Origin: Planococcus wigleyi
GTDB lineage: Bacteria > Bacillota > Bacilli > Bacillales_A > Planococcaceae
Length of the DNA stretch: 64,000 nt
Direction of reading: 5' to 3'
NCBI RefSeq assembly: GCF_014836985.1
Contig: NZ_JACSPU010000005.1
Location: forward strand, 345,499-409,498
Below are positions 52,947 to 61,970 of the stretch, piece by piece (position 1 is the first letter of the stretch; each line of letters starts with the position of its first letter). The translations under genes were made by a program, and so were the position numbers. Below the pieces are notes generated by a model that saw only the letters and a program-made list of their open reading frames with translations, had not been told where the DNA came from and made no database searches.

Positions 52947-53032
52947 AAGCTTCCTAGACTCCTTTTTTTAACCAGAGAAACGAGAATTCCGCCATTTTCT
53001 GATCGTTAATTTCCATCATTTTGCTGGCCTAA

Positions 53033-53746
53033 TTATGTATGCAGGCCACATTCAGTTTTCGCAAAACCTTTCCATCTGCCGTCACGGCTGTCTCCGTCAG
53101 TCGTTACTGCAAATGAACAGTGTTTGCAGCCAATGCTCGGGTAGCCTTCATCGTGCAAAATATTATATTCAAGGCCATTCAATTGGATATACTGCCAAAC
53201 ATCGTCCCAAGTCCAATGGATCAGCGGACAAACTTTAACCGACTTGAACCGGTTGTCTTTGTTGATGAAATCCGTCTTGCTGCGGCTGGCTGACTGTTCT
53301 CTTCTGAGGCCTGAAATCCAAGCCTGTGCACCGGAAAGTGTTTGTTCCAGCGGTTTGACCTTGCGGATATCGCAGCATTTATCCGGCTGGCTGTTCCATA
53401 ATTCATCACCGAACTGGCTGGCTTGCTCCTCCAACGTCAATTCTGGTTTTTTCATGCGGATATTCAATTTCGGGTAACGCTTTTTGACGCGTTCAATCAG
53501 TTCATATGTTTGGTCGAAGTGGACGTCGGTATCGAGAAACACCACTTCGGCATCGCTTTTCACCTTGGAGATCAAATCGATCAGCACCATGCCTTCTGCC
53601 CCGAAACTGCAGGCATAGACAATATTCTCTCCATAGGAATCATAGGCCCATTGCAGAATCTCAGCAGCCCCTTTCAAGAGATCGGTCGGCGCCAAATCTT
53701 TAAATGGATCTCCAGTAAATTGCTCGTACGAAACAGCATGGCTCAT
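53033..53746 (-). CDS. cysH: Phosphoadenylyl/adenylyl-sulfate reductase
   Basis: 237 residues. P-loop-like [16 protein letters not shown], then [10 protein letters not shown] and GCKHCSFAV; the CC...CxxC pattern marks a 4Fe-4S enzyme of the Bacillus kind able to use APS as well as PAPS. The catalytic Cys is in KTECGLH at the C-terminus. ATG 53746 has AAAGGAGG at 8 bases; the longer frame upstream would run into the riboswitch region. First gene after a SAM-I riboswitch. Confidence 0.95.
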   Translation of the reverse strand: MSHAVSYEQFTGDPFKDLAPTDLLKGAAEILQWAYDSYGENIVYACSFGAEGMVLIDLISKVKSDAEVVFLDTDVHFDQTYELIERVKKRYPKLNIRMKKPELTLEEQASQFGDELWNSQPDKCCDIRKVKPLEQTLSGAQAWISGLRREQSASRSKTDFINKDNRFKSVKVCPLIHWTWDDVWQYIQLNGLEYNILHDEGYPSIGCKHCSFAVTTDGDSRDGRWKGFAKTECGLHT

Positions 53747-53836
53747 CCTAACTTCCTCCTTTAAACTCTTAGTAAGTGAATTAAGCATTTCCAGTAAATA
53801 GTTTGTGTTTTGAATATTCCGCCATTCTCTGTAAAA

Positions 53837-53874
53837 TAAAAACCCCCTCTTCCAATGGAACAAGAAGAGAGGGT
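53837..53874 (-). terminator. Riboswitch-controlled terminator of cysH
   Basis: CCCTCT-TCTTG-TTCC pairs with GGAA-GAGGGGG allowing small bulges, and TTTTT follows on the minus strand. Confidence 0.85.
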
Positions 53875-53898
53875 ACCAATTCGCAGTTTGCGGGGCCT

Positions 53899-54019
53899 GT
53901 CTTCTTATCTTCCAGATCCCAATGGAACCTGCTGGAATTGGCACAGTGTATCTGGTTAAAAACCAGAACTTGTTGCCGAGGCTTCAAAGGGCCAGTCCCT
54001 CCACCTCTCATGATAAGAA
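53899..54019 (-). ncRNA. SAM-I riboswitch of cysH
   Basis: On the minus strand: CTTATCATGAGAGGTGG, GAGGGACTGGCCCTTTGAAG, CTCGGCAACAAG, TGCCAATTCCAGCAGG and closing GATAAGAAG, all S-box landmarks. P1 pairs TTCTTATC with GATAAGAA exactly. Followed by a terminator and the cysH gene, so SAM should reduce sulfate reduction. Confidence 0.95.
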
Positions 54020-54058
54020 ATACCTTATAAGATTACTAGGTTTTAATGATTTGTCTAA

Positions 54059-54087
54059 ATACTATAGCAATAAAAGATAACTGTCAA
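54059..54087 (-). promoter_or_regulatory. Promoter of cysH riboswitch transcript
   Basis: TTGACA (54087-54082) and TAGTAT (54064-54059) with 17-base spacing, about 40 bases before the aptamer. Confidence 0.7.
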
Positions 54088-54155
54088 TAAAACTCTGAAA
54101 ATATCATTTATTTAATTCCTTTACTTAACAATTTTCATTTCTTGATTCAATCTCC

Positions 54156-54971
54156 TTAAACTTCCTGCACACTAGCCAAAAACCAGCCATTCTTTAAGCT
54201 TTCTTTATTGTAGGAAAAGCGAGTTTGGTCTTTAGCGCTTTGCACAATCCCGCCTGCCGCTTCAACAATCGCCTGGCCGGCGGCCGTATCCCATTCCATA
54301 GTGGGCGCAAAGCGGGGGTAATAATCCGCCCCGCCTTCTGCCACCAGACAAAATTTCAGCGAGCTGCCTGCCGAGACCTGTTTGACCGGTTGGCTGCCAT
54401 CGTTTATGCGATCGATAAACTCCTGCGTTTCAGCGGACATATGGGATCGGCTCGTTACGATTCGAGTGTGACCCATAGCTTTTTTAGCAGCTAACAGAGT
54501 GCTTTTTTTAAACAGTTCATCGGCTTTTTCAAAATTTCCAGCTGAAGCGTCTTCCAGTTTAAATGCCCCCTTGTTTTCTTCGCCGTAGTAGAAAACATCC
54601 GTTGCCGGCACATAAATCACTCCCAGAACCGGATAGTTCCCTTCTATTAAAGCGATGTTGACGGTAAACTCGCCATTGCGTTTGATGAATTCCTTCGTGC
54701 CGTCGAGTGGATCCACCAGCCAAAACCGCTGCCAGTTTTTCCGCTCTTCGTAAGGAATTTCACTGCCTTCTTCACTCAGGACCGGTATGTCTGGGTATGC
54801 AATCTGCAGTCCTTTTTCAATAGCCTGATGCGATCGTTGATCGGCAATTGTCAGCGGTGAATCGTCGGCCTTCGCTCTAACGATCAATTTCTGTCCATAA
54901 ACCGCTATGATCTCTTGACTAGCTGCAAGGCTGATTTCCAGCAGTTTGACCGGATCGATGTCACCAGCCAT
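54156..54971 (-). CDS. cysQ: 3'(2'),5'-bisphosphate nucleotidase
   Basis: 271 residues, inositol-monophosphatase fold. Metal ligands: ADDSPLTIADQRSHQAI, VLSEEGSEIPYEER, WLVDPLDGTKEFI and PTMEWDTAAGQAIVE. It clears PAP formed when PAPS is reduced. Its ATG shares the A of the cysC stop (TGATG), and no good Shine-Dalgarno is seen, so it depends on coupling to cysC. Last gene of the sat run. Confidence 0.95.
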   Translation of the reverse strand: MAGDIDPVKLLEISLAASQEIIAVYGQKLIVRAKADDSPLTIADQRSHQAIEKGLQIAYPDIPVLSEEGSEIPYEERKNWQRFWLVDPLDGTKEFIKRNGEFTVNIALIEGNYPVLGVIYVPATDVFYYGEENKGAFKLEDASAGNFEKADELFKKSTLLAAKKAMGHTRIVTSRSHMSAETQEFIDRINDGSQPVKQVSAGSSLKFCLVAEGGADYYPRFAPTMEWDTAAGQAIVEAAGGIVQSAKDQTRFSYNKESLKNGWFLASVQEV

Positions 54972-55573
54972 CAGCCCAGATATCCTGCTTTCTTCAAGTA
55001 ATCTGTAATTGTCTGAACCGACTCTTCCAAAGTCTGCTTGTCGGTTTCAATGACGATTTCAGGATTCACCGGTTCTTCATATGGCGCATCGATGCCTGTG
55101 AATCCTTTGATTTCACCTGCTCTGGCTTTTTTATAAAGCCCTTTCGGATCGCGAATTTCGCAAGTATCCACGTTGCACTTGACGTATATTTCAATGAATT
55201 CATCTTCTTCAAGCAAGGCACGCACCTGGTCGCGGTCTTCCTGATAAGGTGAAATGAATGCCGATAAAGTCAATACGCCTGCATCGCTCATCAGCTTTCC
55301 GACTTCACCGATCCGGCGAATGTTTTCAGTCCGGTCTTCCGGGCTGAATCCCAAATTTTTATTCAAACCATGGCGGACATTATCTCCATCCAGCAAGTAC
55401 GTACGGATTCCAAGCGCGTGGATCTCTTTTTCTAAAGCCACGGACACCGTCGATTTCCCTGATCCCGATAACCCGGTAAACCACAAGACCCCGCTTTTGT
55501 GATTGTTCAATTTCTGTCTGTCTTCTTTTGTGACACTCGATTCATGCCAAACGATATTCGTTGATTTGGTCAT
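54971..55573 (-). CDS. cysC: Adenylyl-sulfate kinase
   Basis: 200 residues. P-loop [27 protein letters not shown] region reads [38 protein letters not shown] is the lid. It phosphorylates APS to PAPS. AGGAGG lies 8 bases before the ATG. Together with cysQ it implies a PAPS route, even though CysH has APS-type iron-sulfur Cys. Confidence 0.96.
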   Translation of the reverse strand: MTKSTNIVWHESSVTKEDRQKLNNHKSGVLWFTGLSGSGKSTVSVALEKEIHALGIRTYLLDGDNVRHGLNKNLGFSPEDRTENIRRIGEVGKLMSDAGVLTLSAFISPYQEDRDQVRALLEEDEFIEIYVKCNVDTCEIRDPKGLYKKARAGEIKGFTGIDAPYEEPVNPEIVIETDKQTLEESVQTITDYLKKAGYLG

Positions 55574-55584
55574 TTTTTCTCCTC

Positions 55585-57363
55585 CTAAAACCAGTAGTAG
55601 TAAACGATTCCGATAGTTACCGACATGACCAGAATGCTGAGCGGCGTTCCCACTTTGACATAATCCATGAATTTATAGCCGCCTGGTCCATAGACAATCA
55701 AGTTGGTCTGATAACCGATCGGTGTAATAAAGCTTGCAGATGCGGCAATCGTGATGATCACTGCGAAGCCCATAGGATCAAGCTGCAAGTTGCTGGCCAT
55801 TTCAATGCCGATGGGAATCATCAGGACAGCTGCCGCACTATTGGTGATCAGTTCTGTAAAGATGCTGGTCAGCAGATAAATTAATACCAAGATCGCCAGC
55901 AGGCCGAATGGCTGCCCAACTGCCAATAGCCCATCGGCTACCCACTGTGCCAGACCGGTTTTGGTCATGGCCGCTCCAACCCCGAATGCACTGGCAATCA
56001 GCAGCAGCACATTGAATTGCACATCGTTTTTCGCATCATCCATAGACACTGATTTGGTCACCAATAAAATCAGCACCGCCAACGCCATCGCTTTGAACAT
56101 GCTCAACCAGCCGACAATGACACAGGCGATTGCCCCCAGCAGCACCAGTAATGAAAACCAGCCCACCAAGCGGCTTTCCTGCAGCGTTTTGGGTGTTTTC
56201 ATAGAAGACACCACATAAAAGTCATTGGATTGCTGGTATTTTTCCACAAACCCATTGCCGGCGAGCAACAACAGCGTATCGCCCGGCCGCAGAATAATAT
56301 CACCGACTTTGCTTTTGATGCGTTCGTTATTACGGTGGACAGCCATAACGCCTGCATCATAGCGTGAGCGGAACTGGGATTGCTTGATGGTTTTCGACAA
56401 TAGCGACGATTCATGGGAGACCACCGCTTCTGCCAGCTGCGTATTGCCATTTTTCAAATCATCCAATTGCAGGTCGGTTCCTGTCTTCAATGTCAGCCCT
56501 TTTCTTTTTTGCAGATCCGCAATGGTGGCAATAAGCCCCGTAAAGATCAGGCGGTCTCCAGACTGTATGACCGTTTTGGAGCTGACCGATGAAATCCGTG
56601 TCTGATTCCGGATGATTTCTATCAAGTACAATCCTTTTAAATCACGTAATTTAGCTTCCTCCACTGTTTGATTGGCATGTGGAAACGTTTCTTCCACCAC
56701 CATTTCAGCGATGTATTTCCGGGAATCTTCAGCCACCTGTTTGCTGAACCCTTTGTTCTCAGGCAAAAGCATGTTGCCGATGGTGAATAAATAAATCAAG
56801 CCGACAATGGTGATGGGAATACCGACAATCGCCAATTGGAATAAGGAAAATCCAGGAAGCCCGTAATCGATCAGCATGCCATGGACCACTAGATTCGTCG
56901 AAGTCCCCATCAGTGTGATGGTTCCGCCTAAAATTGTTACATACGATAAAGGAATCAATACTTTGGATGGTGCAATGTTCCGTTCTTCACACCATTTCTT
57001 CAATAATGGCGTCAATGTCACGACAATCGGCGTGTTATTCAGAAAAGCTGAAATCAACGGAAGCGGCAGAAAAATACGAAACAGCGAACCCTTCAGGCTT
57101 TTGCCCTTGTTCAGCCAGCCAATCATCATCTGGTCGATCAGGCCATGCTTTTGTACGGTGCCGACTACTATGAACAATAAGGCGATGGTCAGCATTCCCG
57201 GATTGGAAAAGCCGCGCAGCGCTTCTTCTGTCGTTAAAATTCCAGATAGCAGCAAAACCACCAATGCCGAAAACACAATCATATCCGGGCGGGCAATTTC
57301 AAAAAGCAACGCACTGACCATAGCGACGATGACAATTAGCACAAAAACCATTGAGACTGACAT
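55585..57363 (-). CDS. SLC13-family permease with two TrkA-C domains
   Basis: 592 residues. Membrane halves (about 1-200 and 390-592) flank two cytosolic RCK-C/TrkA-C domains (about 210-380, e.g. [14 protein letters not shown] and [15 protein letters not shown]). DASS landmarks include [15 protein letters not shown] and [14 protein letters not shown]. Position between sat and cysC argues for sulfate uptake. ATG 57363 (AAGGATGG upstream) is preferred to the TTG at 57369. No other sulfate permease is seen in the window. Confidence 0.88.
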   Translation of the reverse strand: MSVSMVFVLIVIVAMVSALLFEIARPDMIVFSALVVLLLSGILTTEEALRGFSNPGMLTIALLFIVVGTVQKHGLIDQMMIGWLNKGKSLKGSLFRIFLPLPLISAFLNNTPIVVTLTPLLKKWCEERNIAPSKVLIPLSYVTILGGTITLMGTSTNLVVHGMLIDYGLPGFSLFQLAIVGIPITIVGLIYLFTIGNMLLPENKGFSKQVAEDSRKYIAEMVVEETFPHANQTVEEAKLRDLKGLYLIEIIRNQTRISSVSSKTVIQSGDRLIFTGLIATIADLQKRKGLTLKTGTDLQLDDLKNGNTQLAEAVVSHESSLLSKTIKQSQFRSRYDAGVMAVHRNNERIKSKVGDIILRPGDTLLLLAGNGFVEKYQQSNDFYVVSSMKTPKTLQESRLVGWFSLLVLLGAIACVIVGWLSMFKAMALAVLILLVTKSVSMDDAKNDVQFNVLLLIASAFGVGAAMTKTGLAQWVADGLLAVGQPFGLLAILVLIYLLTSIFTELITNSAAAVLMIPIGIEMASNLQLDPMGFAVIITIAASASFITPIGYQTNLIVYGPGGYKFMDYVKVGTPLSILVMSVTIGIVYYYWF

Positions 57364-57381
57364 GGGCAACCATCCTTCGAT

Positions 57382-58545
57382 TTAGTTACTTGCTACGGTC
57401 TCCCGCAAGCCTTTGATGAGCACATCGGCTACTTCCGGACGGGAAAATTGTTTTGGCGGCTTTTCTCCGTTGCGAAGCAATTCACGCACTTTCGTGCCGC
57501 TTAAATGGACATGGTTTTCTGCAGTGTGCGGGCACGTCTTGGCTGTTGCCATGTTTTCGCAGGCATTGCAGTAGAATGAATGCTCAAATTTAAAGATTTG
57601 GATGTCCAGTTCGTCTTCAAACTGGCTGATGAATTCCTGTGCTTCGTATGTGCCGTAATAATCGCCCACGCCGGCATGGTCGCGGCCGACGATGAAATGC
57701 GTGCAGCCATAGTTCTTGCGGACGATGGCATGAAGAACCGCTTCTTTTGGTCCTGCATAACGCATTGCCGCAGGATAAATGGCGAGACGCGCTCTGTCTG
57801 CAGGGTAATAATGCTTCAAAATGACCTGGTAGCTTTCCATCCGTACCGCTGCTGAAATGTCATCGGATTTCGTCTCGCCCACCAACGGGTTCAACAATAA
57901 GCCGTCGACGACTTCCAATGCGGCTTTCTGAATGTATTCATGCGCACGGTGCACTGGGTTGCGTGTCTGGAAACCGACAATCGTCTTCCAGCCAAGTTCC
58001 TGGAACAACTGGCGCGTTTCAACGGGATCCAAGTGGAATTCCTCGAATTCGCTATGGTCCGGGCGATTCAATAAAGTGATCGGGCCTGCTAGGTAAACAT
58101 CGCCGCGTTCATATAATTTCTGTACGCCGGCATGTGCTTCTTCCGTCGTTCCGTAAATTTTCTCTGCTTCCAATTGCTTGTCATATGCGTATTTTTCCGT
58201 CAGTTCGAGTGTTCCGTAAATAACGCCGTCTTCACCTTTCAAAGCAATTTCGTCGCCGACCTGATAGCTTTCCGCTTCTTCTGCCGTAACTGGCAACGTA
58301 ATCGGCACGCTCCAAACCGTTCCATCGCTGAGGCGGGATGTATGTACCACACTTTCATAATCTTTTTGTCCAAGGAAGCCGGTCAATGGGCTGAAGCCCC
58401 CGATGCCGATCAGTTCCAAATCCGAGATTGCCCAATCTGAAATGAATAATGAAGTCAGCGATTCTGCATTTTTCAATGCCTTTTCTCTTTCAGTGCCCGT
58501 TACCTGTCTGTTTACCAATTCTCCACCGTGTGCTTTAATCGTCAT
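57382..58545 (-). CDS. sat: Sulfate adenylyltransferase
   Basis: 387 residues of the dissimilatory-like single-chain ATP sulfurylase. Active-site segments: [17 protein letters not shown] (HxxH) and [16 protein letters not shown] CxnC/HxxxC-like metal site reads [17 protein letters not shown]. It makes APS from sulfate and ATP. TTGGAGGT precedes ATG 58545. Begins the sat-permease-cysC-cysQ operon under its own SAM riboswitch. Confidence 0.97.
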   Translation of the reverse strand: MTIKAHGGELVNRQVTGTEREKALKNAESLTSLFISDWAISDLELIGIGGFSPLTGFLGQKDYESVVHTSRLSDGTVWSVPITLPVTAEEAESYQVGDEIALKGEDGVIYGTLELTEKYAYDKQLEAEKIYGTTEEAHAGVQKLYERGDVYLAGPITLLNRPDHSEFEEFHLDPVETRQLFQELGWKTIVGFQTRNPVHRAHEYIQKAALEVVDGLLLNPLVGETKSDDISAAVRMESYQVILKHYYPADRARLAIYPAAMRYAGPKEAVLHAIVRKNYGCTHFIVGRDHAGVGDYYGTYEAQEFISQFEDELDIQIFKFEHSFYCNACENMATAKTCPHTAENHVHLSGTKVRELLRNGEKPPKQFSRPEVADVLIKGLRETVASN

Positions 58546-58626
58546 TTCGTTACCTCCAAGGTTAGTTGTAAATTCTGTTAGTCATTCCGAAAACGTTCTG
58601 AAACCAAATTTCCAAAGCGTTCAGAC

Positions 58627-58662
58627 AAAAAGAAAAGGACCCTCTTCGACAAGAAGAAGGTC
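58627..58662 (-). terminator. Riboswitch-controlled terminator of sat
   Basis: GGACCTTCTTC pairs with GAAGAGGGTCC around TTGTC, followed on the minus strand by TTTTCTTTTT. Confidence 0.9.
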
Positions 58663-58679
58663 CGGAAAAACAAAACAAT

Positions 58680-58790
58680 CTTCTTATCTTCTAGGCCGAT
58701 AAAAGCCTATTGGAGTTAGCACCGTTTCCTTAAAGGAGGGTTGCTGAGACATCAAAGGGCCAATCCCTCCGTCTCTCTTGATAAGAACGC
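58680..58790 (-). ncRNA. SAM-I riboswitch of sat operon
   Basis: The minus strand reads TTCTTATCAAGAGAGACGG, GAGGGATTGGCCCTTTGATG, TCAGCAACCC, GGTGCTAACTCCAATAGG and closing GATAAGAAG. These are S-box landmarks in order. It is followed by a terminator and sat. The gap 58791-59062 otherwise holds only promoters. Confidence 0.95.
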
Positions 58791-58835
58791 ATATTCAATT
58801 TTGATATGAATTGTTTGAAATATTTGATTTCACAA

Positions 58836-58864
58836 AGTATATAATAGACTATTCCGAGTGTCAA
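58836..58864 (-). promoter_or_regulatory. Promoter of sat riboswitch transcript
   Basis: Consensus TTGACA (58864-58859) and TATACT (58841-58836) spaced by 17 bases; the strongest promoter seen in the window. Confidence 0.8.
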
Positions 58865-59062
58865 ACTATGTTTTAAGTTTTTTTTATTTTTCTGGATAGA
58901 AAAGCTGGCATACCAGCGGATTGGCGAGAATAAAATTATTTAACATATATAAAAAAGATTAATACTGAGCCAAGAATTATCGCTGGCCACCGCTGAATGA
59001 TTGCTGCTAAACTTTGAGAAGACTTTTTTGGTAGTATTAAAAGAGTTGAGGAGGCGAAGAAG

Positions 59063-59695
59063 ATGACGGTGATACCGATTATGATTGAGTTGGAAGGCAA
59101 ACGAGTCGTGATTGTTGGCGGTGGGCGTATCGCGAAACGGAAGCTCAGTGGTTTGCTCGACAGCGGAGCAGAGCTGACGGTAATCAGTCCAGTGGCGGCC
59201 CCGGAAATAGCCGAATGGGCGGAAGAAGGAAAAATTAATTGGAAACAAAAAAACTTCGAGCCAACAGATGCCGAAGATGCTTTTATGATGGTCATCGCTA
59301 CCGATGACCCGGCTGTCAACGCAGAGGCAAGAAAAGCTGCACATCCGCATTGCCTGGTAAATGCTTCTGCTGAAGCGAAAGCCGGAAATATCCATTTTCC
59401 AGCCCATGTCAAAAGAGGCAAATTGAGCATCGCGGTTTCAACAAACGGGGCCAGCCCCATGCTCGCAAAAAAAATCAAGCAGGAGCTGCAGGCTCAGTTT
59501 GATGAAAGTTATGAACGGTATCTGGAGTTTCTTTTTGAAGCGAGACAACTTTTAAAGAAGACACAGATTCCACAAAATACAAAAGAAGAATACCTCCGCG
59601 GGTTTCTGGATGAACCTTTTCTACAGACTGCACTTCAGCAAGAGACGCTCCGGGAATTGCGGCGGCTGGTGGATAGAAAAAAGGACTTGGAATGA
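59063..59695 (+). CDS. sirC: Precorrin-2 dehydrogenase (SirC)
   Basis: 210 residues. NAD-binding VVIVGGGRIAKRKLSGLL, then VIATDDPAVN and LVNASAEAKAGNIHFPA, as in SirC/YlnF and the CysG N-terminus. It oxidises precorrin-2 to sirohydrochlorin, the step between SumT and SirB. GGAGG precedes ATG 59063 by 8 bases. It is on the opposite strand, apart from sumT-sirB, and has no SAM riboswitch of its own, so regulation may differ. Confidence 0.94.
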   Translation: MTVIPIMIELEGKRVVIVGGGRIAKRKLSGLLDSGAELTVISPVAAPEIAEWAEEGKINWKQKNFEPTDAEDAFMMVIATDDPAVNAEARKAAHPHCLVNASAEAKAGNIHFPAHVKRGKLSIAVSTNGASPMLAKKIKQELQAQFDESYERYLEFLFEARQLLKKTQIPQNTKEEYLRGFLDEPFLQTALQQETLRELRRLVDRKKDLE

Positions 59696-59713
59696 TTCAT
59701 TCCAAATCCTTTT
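59679..59713 (+). terminator. Terminator overlapping sirC stop
   Basis: AAAAGGACTTGGAATGA pairs with TCATTCCAAATCCTTTT with one mismatch. The stop codon lies in the 5' arm. Confidence 0.75.
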
Positions 59714-59746
59714 GAACCGCTAAATTAGCCAGCTTTTGAAGCTGTG

Positions 59747-60262
59747 TTATTTTCTATACTTGATTGCCAAGCCCTTTAAGAAATTGCGCGCATAGCGGTC
59801 GCCGCATTCTTTGTAGTTTTTATGGCCCACTTTTCGCAGCAACGCACCCAACTCGCCTCTTGTCACAGTCACGCCTGCCAAATCCCAAATCTCCAGCATG
59901 TCCTCACTGTTCAGCTGCAAAGCGATTTTCACTTTCTTCAAAAGCAAGTTGTTGGAACGCTCGTTTGTCGATTCCGGGAATTCAGGTTGCCCTGGTTTCG
60001 GCTCCTGACGGCCTCTCTTGAAAATGATGAAGCCATTCAAAAACGATTCAAACAGATGGTCATCCGCTCGGATGTAGTCATCGTTATCCTGTTCGGCCCA
60101 AATGCTGTCATCCTCTTCTTCGCTTTCAGGTGTTTTCGTCAGCACTTTCAGCACTTCGTCCTTGCTCAAATCAATGCCGCCCAATTTAAAAATCTCGACC
60201 ATATCGTTATTTTTTATATCCAGTGCATAACGCAATCTGATCAATAAATCATTATTATCCAT
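59747..60262 (-). CDS. YehS-family DUF1456 protein
   Basis: 171 residues made of two DUF1456 repeats: LIRLRYALDIKNNDMVEIFKLGG and LLKKVKIALQLNSEDMLEIWDLAG, each followed by a KxExLxxLL-type segment, with an acidic linker (ESEEEDDSIWAEQ). E. coli YehS is the namesake and its role is unknown. CAGGAGG is 8 bases before the ATG. Monocistronic and convergent with sirC. Confidence 0.88.
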   Translation of the reverse strand: MDNNDLLIRLRYALDIKNNDMVEIFKLGGIDLSKDEVLKVLTKTPESEEEDDSIWAEQDNDDYIRADDHLFESFLNGFIIFKRGRQEPKPGQPEFPESTNERSNNLLLKKVKIALQLNSEDMLEIWDLAGVTVTRGELGALLRKVGHKNYKECGDRYARNFLKGLAIKYRK

Positions 60263-60367
60263 TTTCTTTGCCTCCTGTTGATTTCCAGTAATGAATGCTT
60301 ATCCACTATAAATCCATCCCTAATAATAGCACATAATTCACAGTTCATCAGGCTTCCGGAAAGACAG

Positions 60368-60396
60368 CAAAAAAAGACAGCTTTATATCGCTGTCT
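60368..60396 (-). terminator. Terminator overlapping stop of small gene
   Basis: AGACAGC pairs with GCTGTCT around an 8-base loop; seven T follow on the minus strand. Confidence 0.85.
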
Positions 60397-60595
60397 CTTG
60401 ATTTTCTTTATTTTTAATGTCTTTTAATTGCTTTACTTTATCCTGTAGAACCGTAATAATTTCCAGGGATTCAGGGTCATTTAATGATTCATCATAAAAA
60501 AACTGCAGGTCCCGTTCAATATCCGCAAACCGTTCATTATAATGCCTCAGTTTTTCCGCAATGATCAATTGCTTCGCTTCTTCTACACTCTTCAT
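60383..60595 (-). CDS. Small charged hypothetical protein
   Basis: 70 residues, helical, Glu/Lys/Asp-rich, no membrane segment or Cys. CGGAGG is 10 bases before the ATG, and a terminator forms at the stop, so the gene looks real and independent. The pattern resembles small coiled-coil proteins of Bacillales; I recognise no family. Confidence 0.7.
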   Translation of the reverse strand: MKSVEEAKQLIIAEKLRHYNERFADIERDLQFFYDESLNDPESLEIITVLQDKVKQLKDIKNKENQETAI

Positions 60596-60707
60596 TTTAT
60601 TGTGACCTCCGCTTTGATGACCAACAAACCTATTCTTTTCTATTTTCCCTTTTCTAAACCTTTTTAACCCTTTATTTTTGTCTTTTCTGTGTCTATAGAT
60701 ACATCCA

Positions 60708-60754
60708 CCTAAATTGTCAACCTAGTTTACAATTTAGGTTTTTTATGTTATGAT
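60708..60754 (+). promoter_or_regulatory. carD-like promoter with operator palindrome
   Basis: TTTACA (60726-60731) and TATGAT (60749-60754) are 17 bases apart. A palindrome with perfect 10-bp arms, CCTAAATTGT-N11-ACAATTTAGG (60708-60738), overlaps the -35 box. A repressor bound there would block transcription. The candidate is the neighbouring MarR protein or the CarD gene product. Confidence 0.7.
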
Positions 60755-60787
60755 GAATTTAGTTGAGATACGTTGAGGAGGAAAAAA

Positions 60788-61303
60788 ATGTTCACTATTG
60801 GAGATCACATCATTTATTCCGCCCATGGTTTATGTAGAATTGACGATATTCAGGACGTAACCGTTTCTGGCGTCACCAAGCAGTATTACAAATTGCATCC
60901 TTTGGAGAATACCCGAGTGACCATCAGTACACCAGTCGACAACGAAAAAGTTGTCATGCTGAAACTTCTTCAAAAAGAAGAAGCCCTTGAAATTATTGAG
61001 ACGTTCAAGCAGCCTGGAGGCGAGTGGACCAACCATCCAAACTCCCGCTTAAAGAAATATTCTGAAGTTATCAATACGGGAGAACGCATGGAAATTGCGA
61101 GAGTCGTCAACACGCTGATGCGCAAGAAGTTCGAAACGCAACTAGAGAAAAAGACGCTCTATGAACGCGATTATAAACTTTTAAACAATACCCAAATCAT
61201 TCTTTTCAAAGAACTGGCACGTGCGCTTGGCACCAGTTTTGAGGAAATCAATAAACAAATCAATGACATGATCAAGGAAGATGAACCTCTTCCGGTCGTG
61301 TAA
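60788..61303 (+). CDS. CarD/CdnL-family transcription factor
   Basis: 171 residues. The N-terminal RID domain begins MFTIGDHIIYSAHGLCRID and has the Tudor-like pattern KQYYKLHPLENTRVTISTPVDN; the C-terminus is a helical DNA-binding part (SEVINTGERMEIARVVNTLMRKK, LYERDYKLL). CdnL-like proteins bind the RNA polymerase beta subunit and stabilise open promoters. GAGGAGG lies 6 bases before ATG 60788; the frame begins at an upstream codon that overlaps it. Bacillus YdeB is a likely relative. Confidence 0.93.
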   Translation: MFTIGDHIIYSAHGLCRIDDIQDVTVSGVTKQYYKLHPLENTRVTISTPVDNEKVVMLKLLQKEEALEIIETFKQPGGEWTNHPNSRLKKYSEVINTGERMEIARVVNTLMRKKFETQLEKKTLYERDYKLLNNTQIILFKELARALGTSFEEINKQINDMIKEDEPLPVV

Positions 61304-61322
61304 TAACTGCTTTTCACTATAC

Positions 61323-61368
61323 AAGAACGCCCTGCTTCATCAATCGGTTGATGAAGCAGGGCGTTCTT
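61323..61368. terminator. Perfect 21-bp inverted repeat between convergent genes
   Basis: AAGAACGCCCTGCTTCATCAA and its exact reverse complement flank TCGG. It should stop transcription from both the CarD and MarR genes, although the T-runs are short. Confidence 0.8.
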
Positions 61369-61379
61369 CGAATTTTCGG

Positions 61380-61814
61380 CTAAATACCCCAATCGGATTT
61401 CAAAATGTCCTTGAGGATTTCCATTTGATCGGGGCCGATTTTCTCAGCGACCTTATTTTCCAACTGAACTTTTAGCGCTTCGTTTTTCTCATAGCATTCT
61501 TCCCCAAAAGCCGTCAGCCGGATACACTTTTCTTTTTTATTATTTTCCACATTCCTTACTTCCACTAATCCTTTAGAAGCTAAATTTTTAATGAACTTAT
61601 GGATCGCCTGCCTGGAAATATCCACATTTTTCGTAACGTAGGCAATGGTGGGCTGTTTTTTATAAATGCGTGCCATAATGTACCATTCAGAATTGGAAAT
61701 ATGGAATTCGCTATTATCATTCCATGCCTTCTCCGAAATTCTCCGCGTTGTTATATGGCGTTCGCTTATCAAATCGATCAAATTCAACTTCTGTAATTCC
61801 GCGTCCGGGGCCAA
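61380..61814 (-). CDS. MarR-family transcriptional regulator
   Basis: About 144 residues. The winged helix is seen in TIAYVTKNVDISRQAIHKFIKNLASKGLVEVRNVENNKKEK, split by dimerisation helices at both ends. An ATG at 61844 lacks a Shine-Dalgarno; the TTG at 61814 has AGGAG at 8 bases and is preferred, though an ATG start cannot be excluded. Divergent from the GH1 gene and convergent with carD. Possible targets are either of these. Confidence 0.88.
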   Translation of the reverse strand: MAPDAELQKLNLIDLISERHITTRRISEKAWNDNSEFHISNSEWYIMARIYKKQPTIAYVTKNVDISRQAIHKFIKNLASKGLVEVRNVENNKKEKCIRLTAFGEECYEKNEALKVQLENKVAEKIGPDQMEILKDILKSDWGI

Positions 61815-61970
61815 ACAGTTCACTCCTATCATCTTCTTCGCCATTTAATATACCGATTCCATCTGGCGAAGTCAATTTGTAGAAATACTTACAAGTTTGC
61901 GGAAAGTGGTCTGGTTCCCCTCCCTCCTGTTATACTCTGAATAATAGCTGAAGATGGAGGTTTTTAAGTT

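Noticed and set aside
53747..53944. Upstream extension of cysH
   Set aside because: It would translate the riboswitch terminator region; a strong Shine-Dalgarno marks 53746.
58936..59478. 180- and 155-residue minus-strand frames
   Set aside because: Antisense to sirC, whose NAD-binding motif and Shine-Dalgarno are clear.
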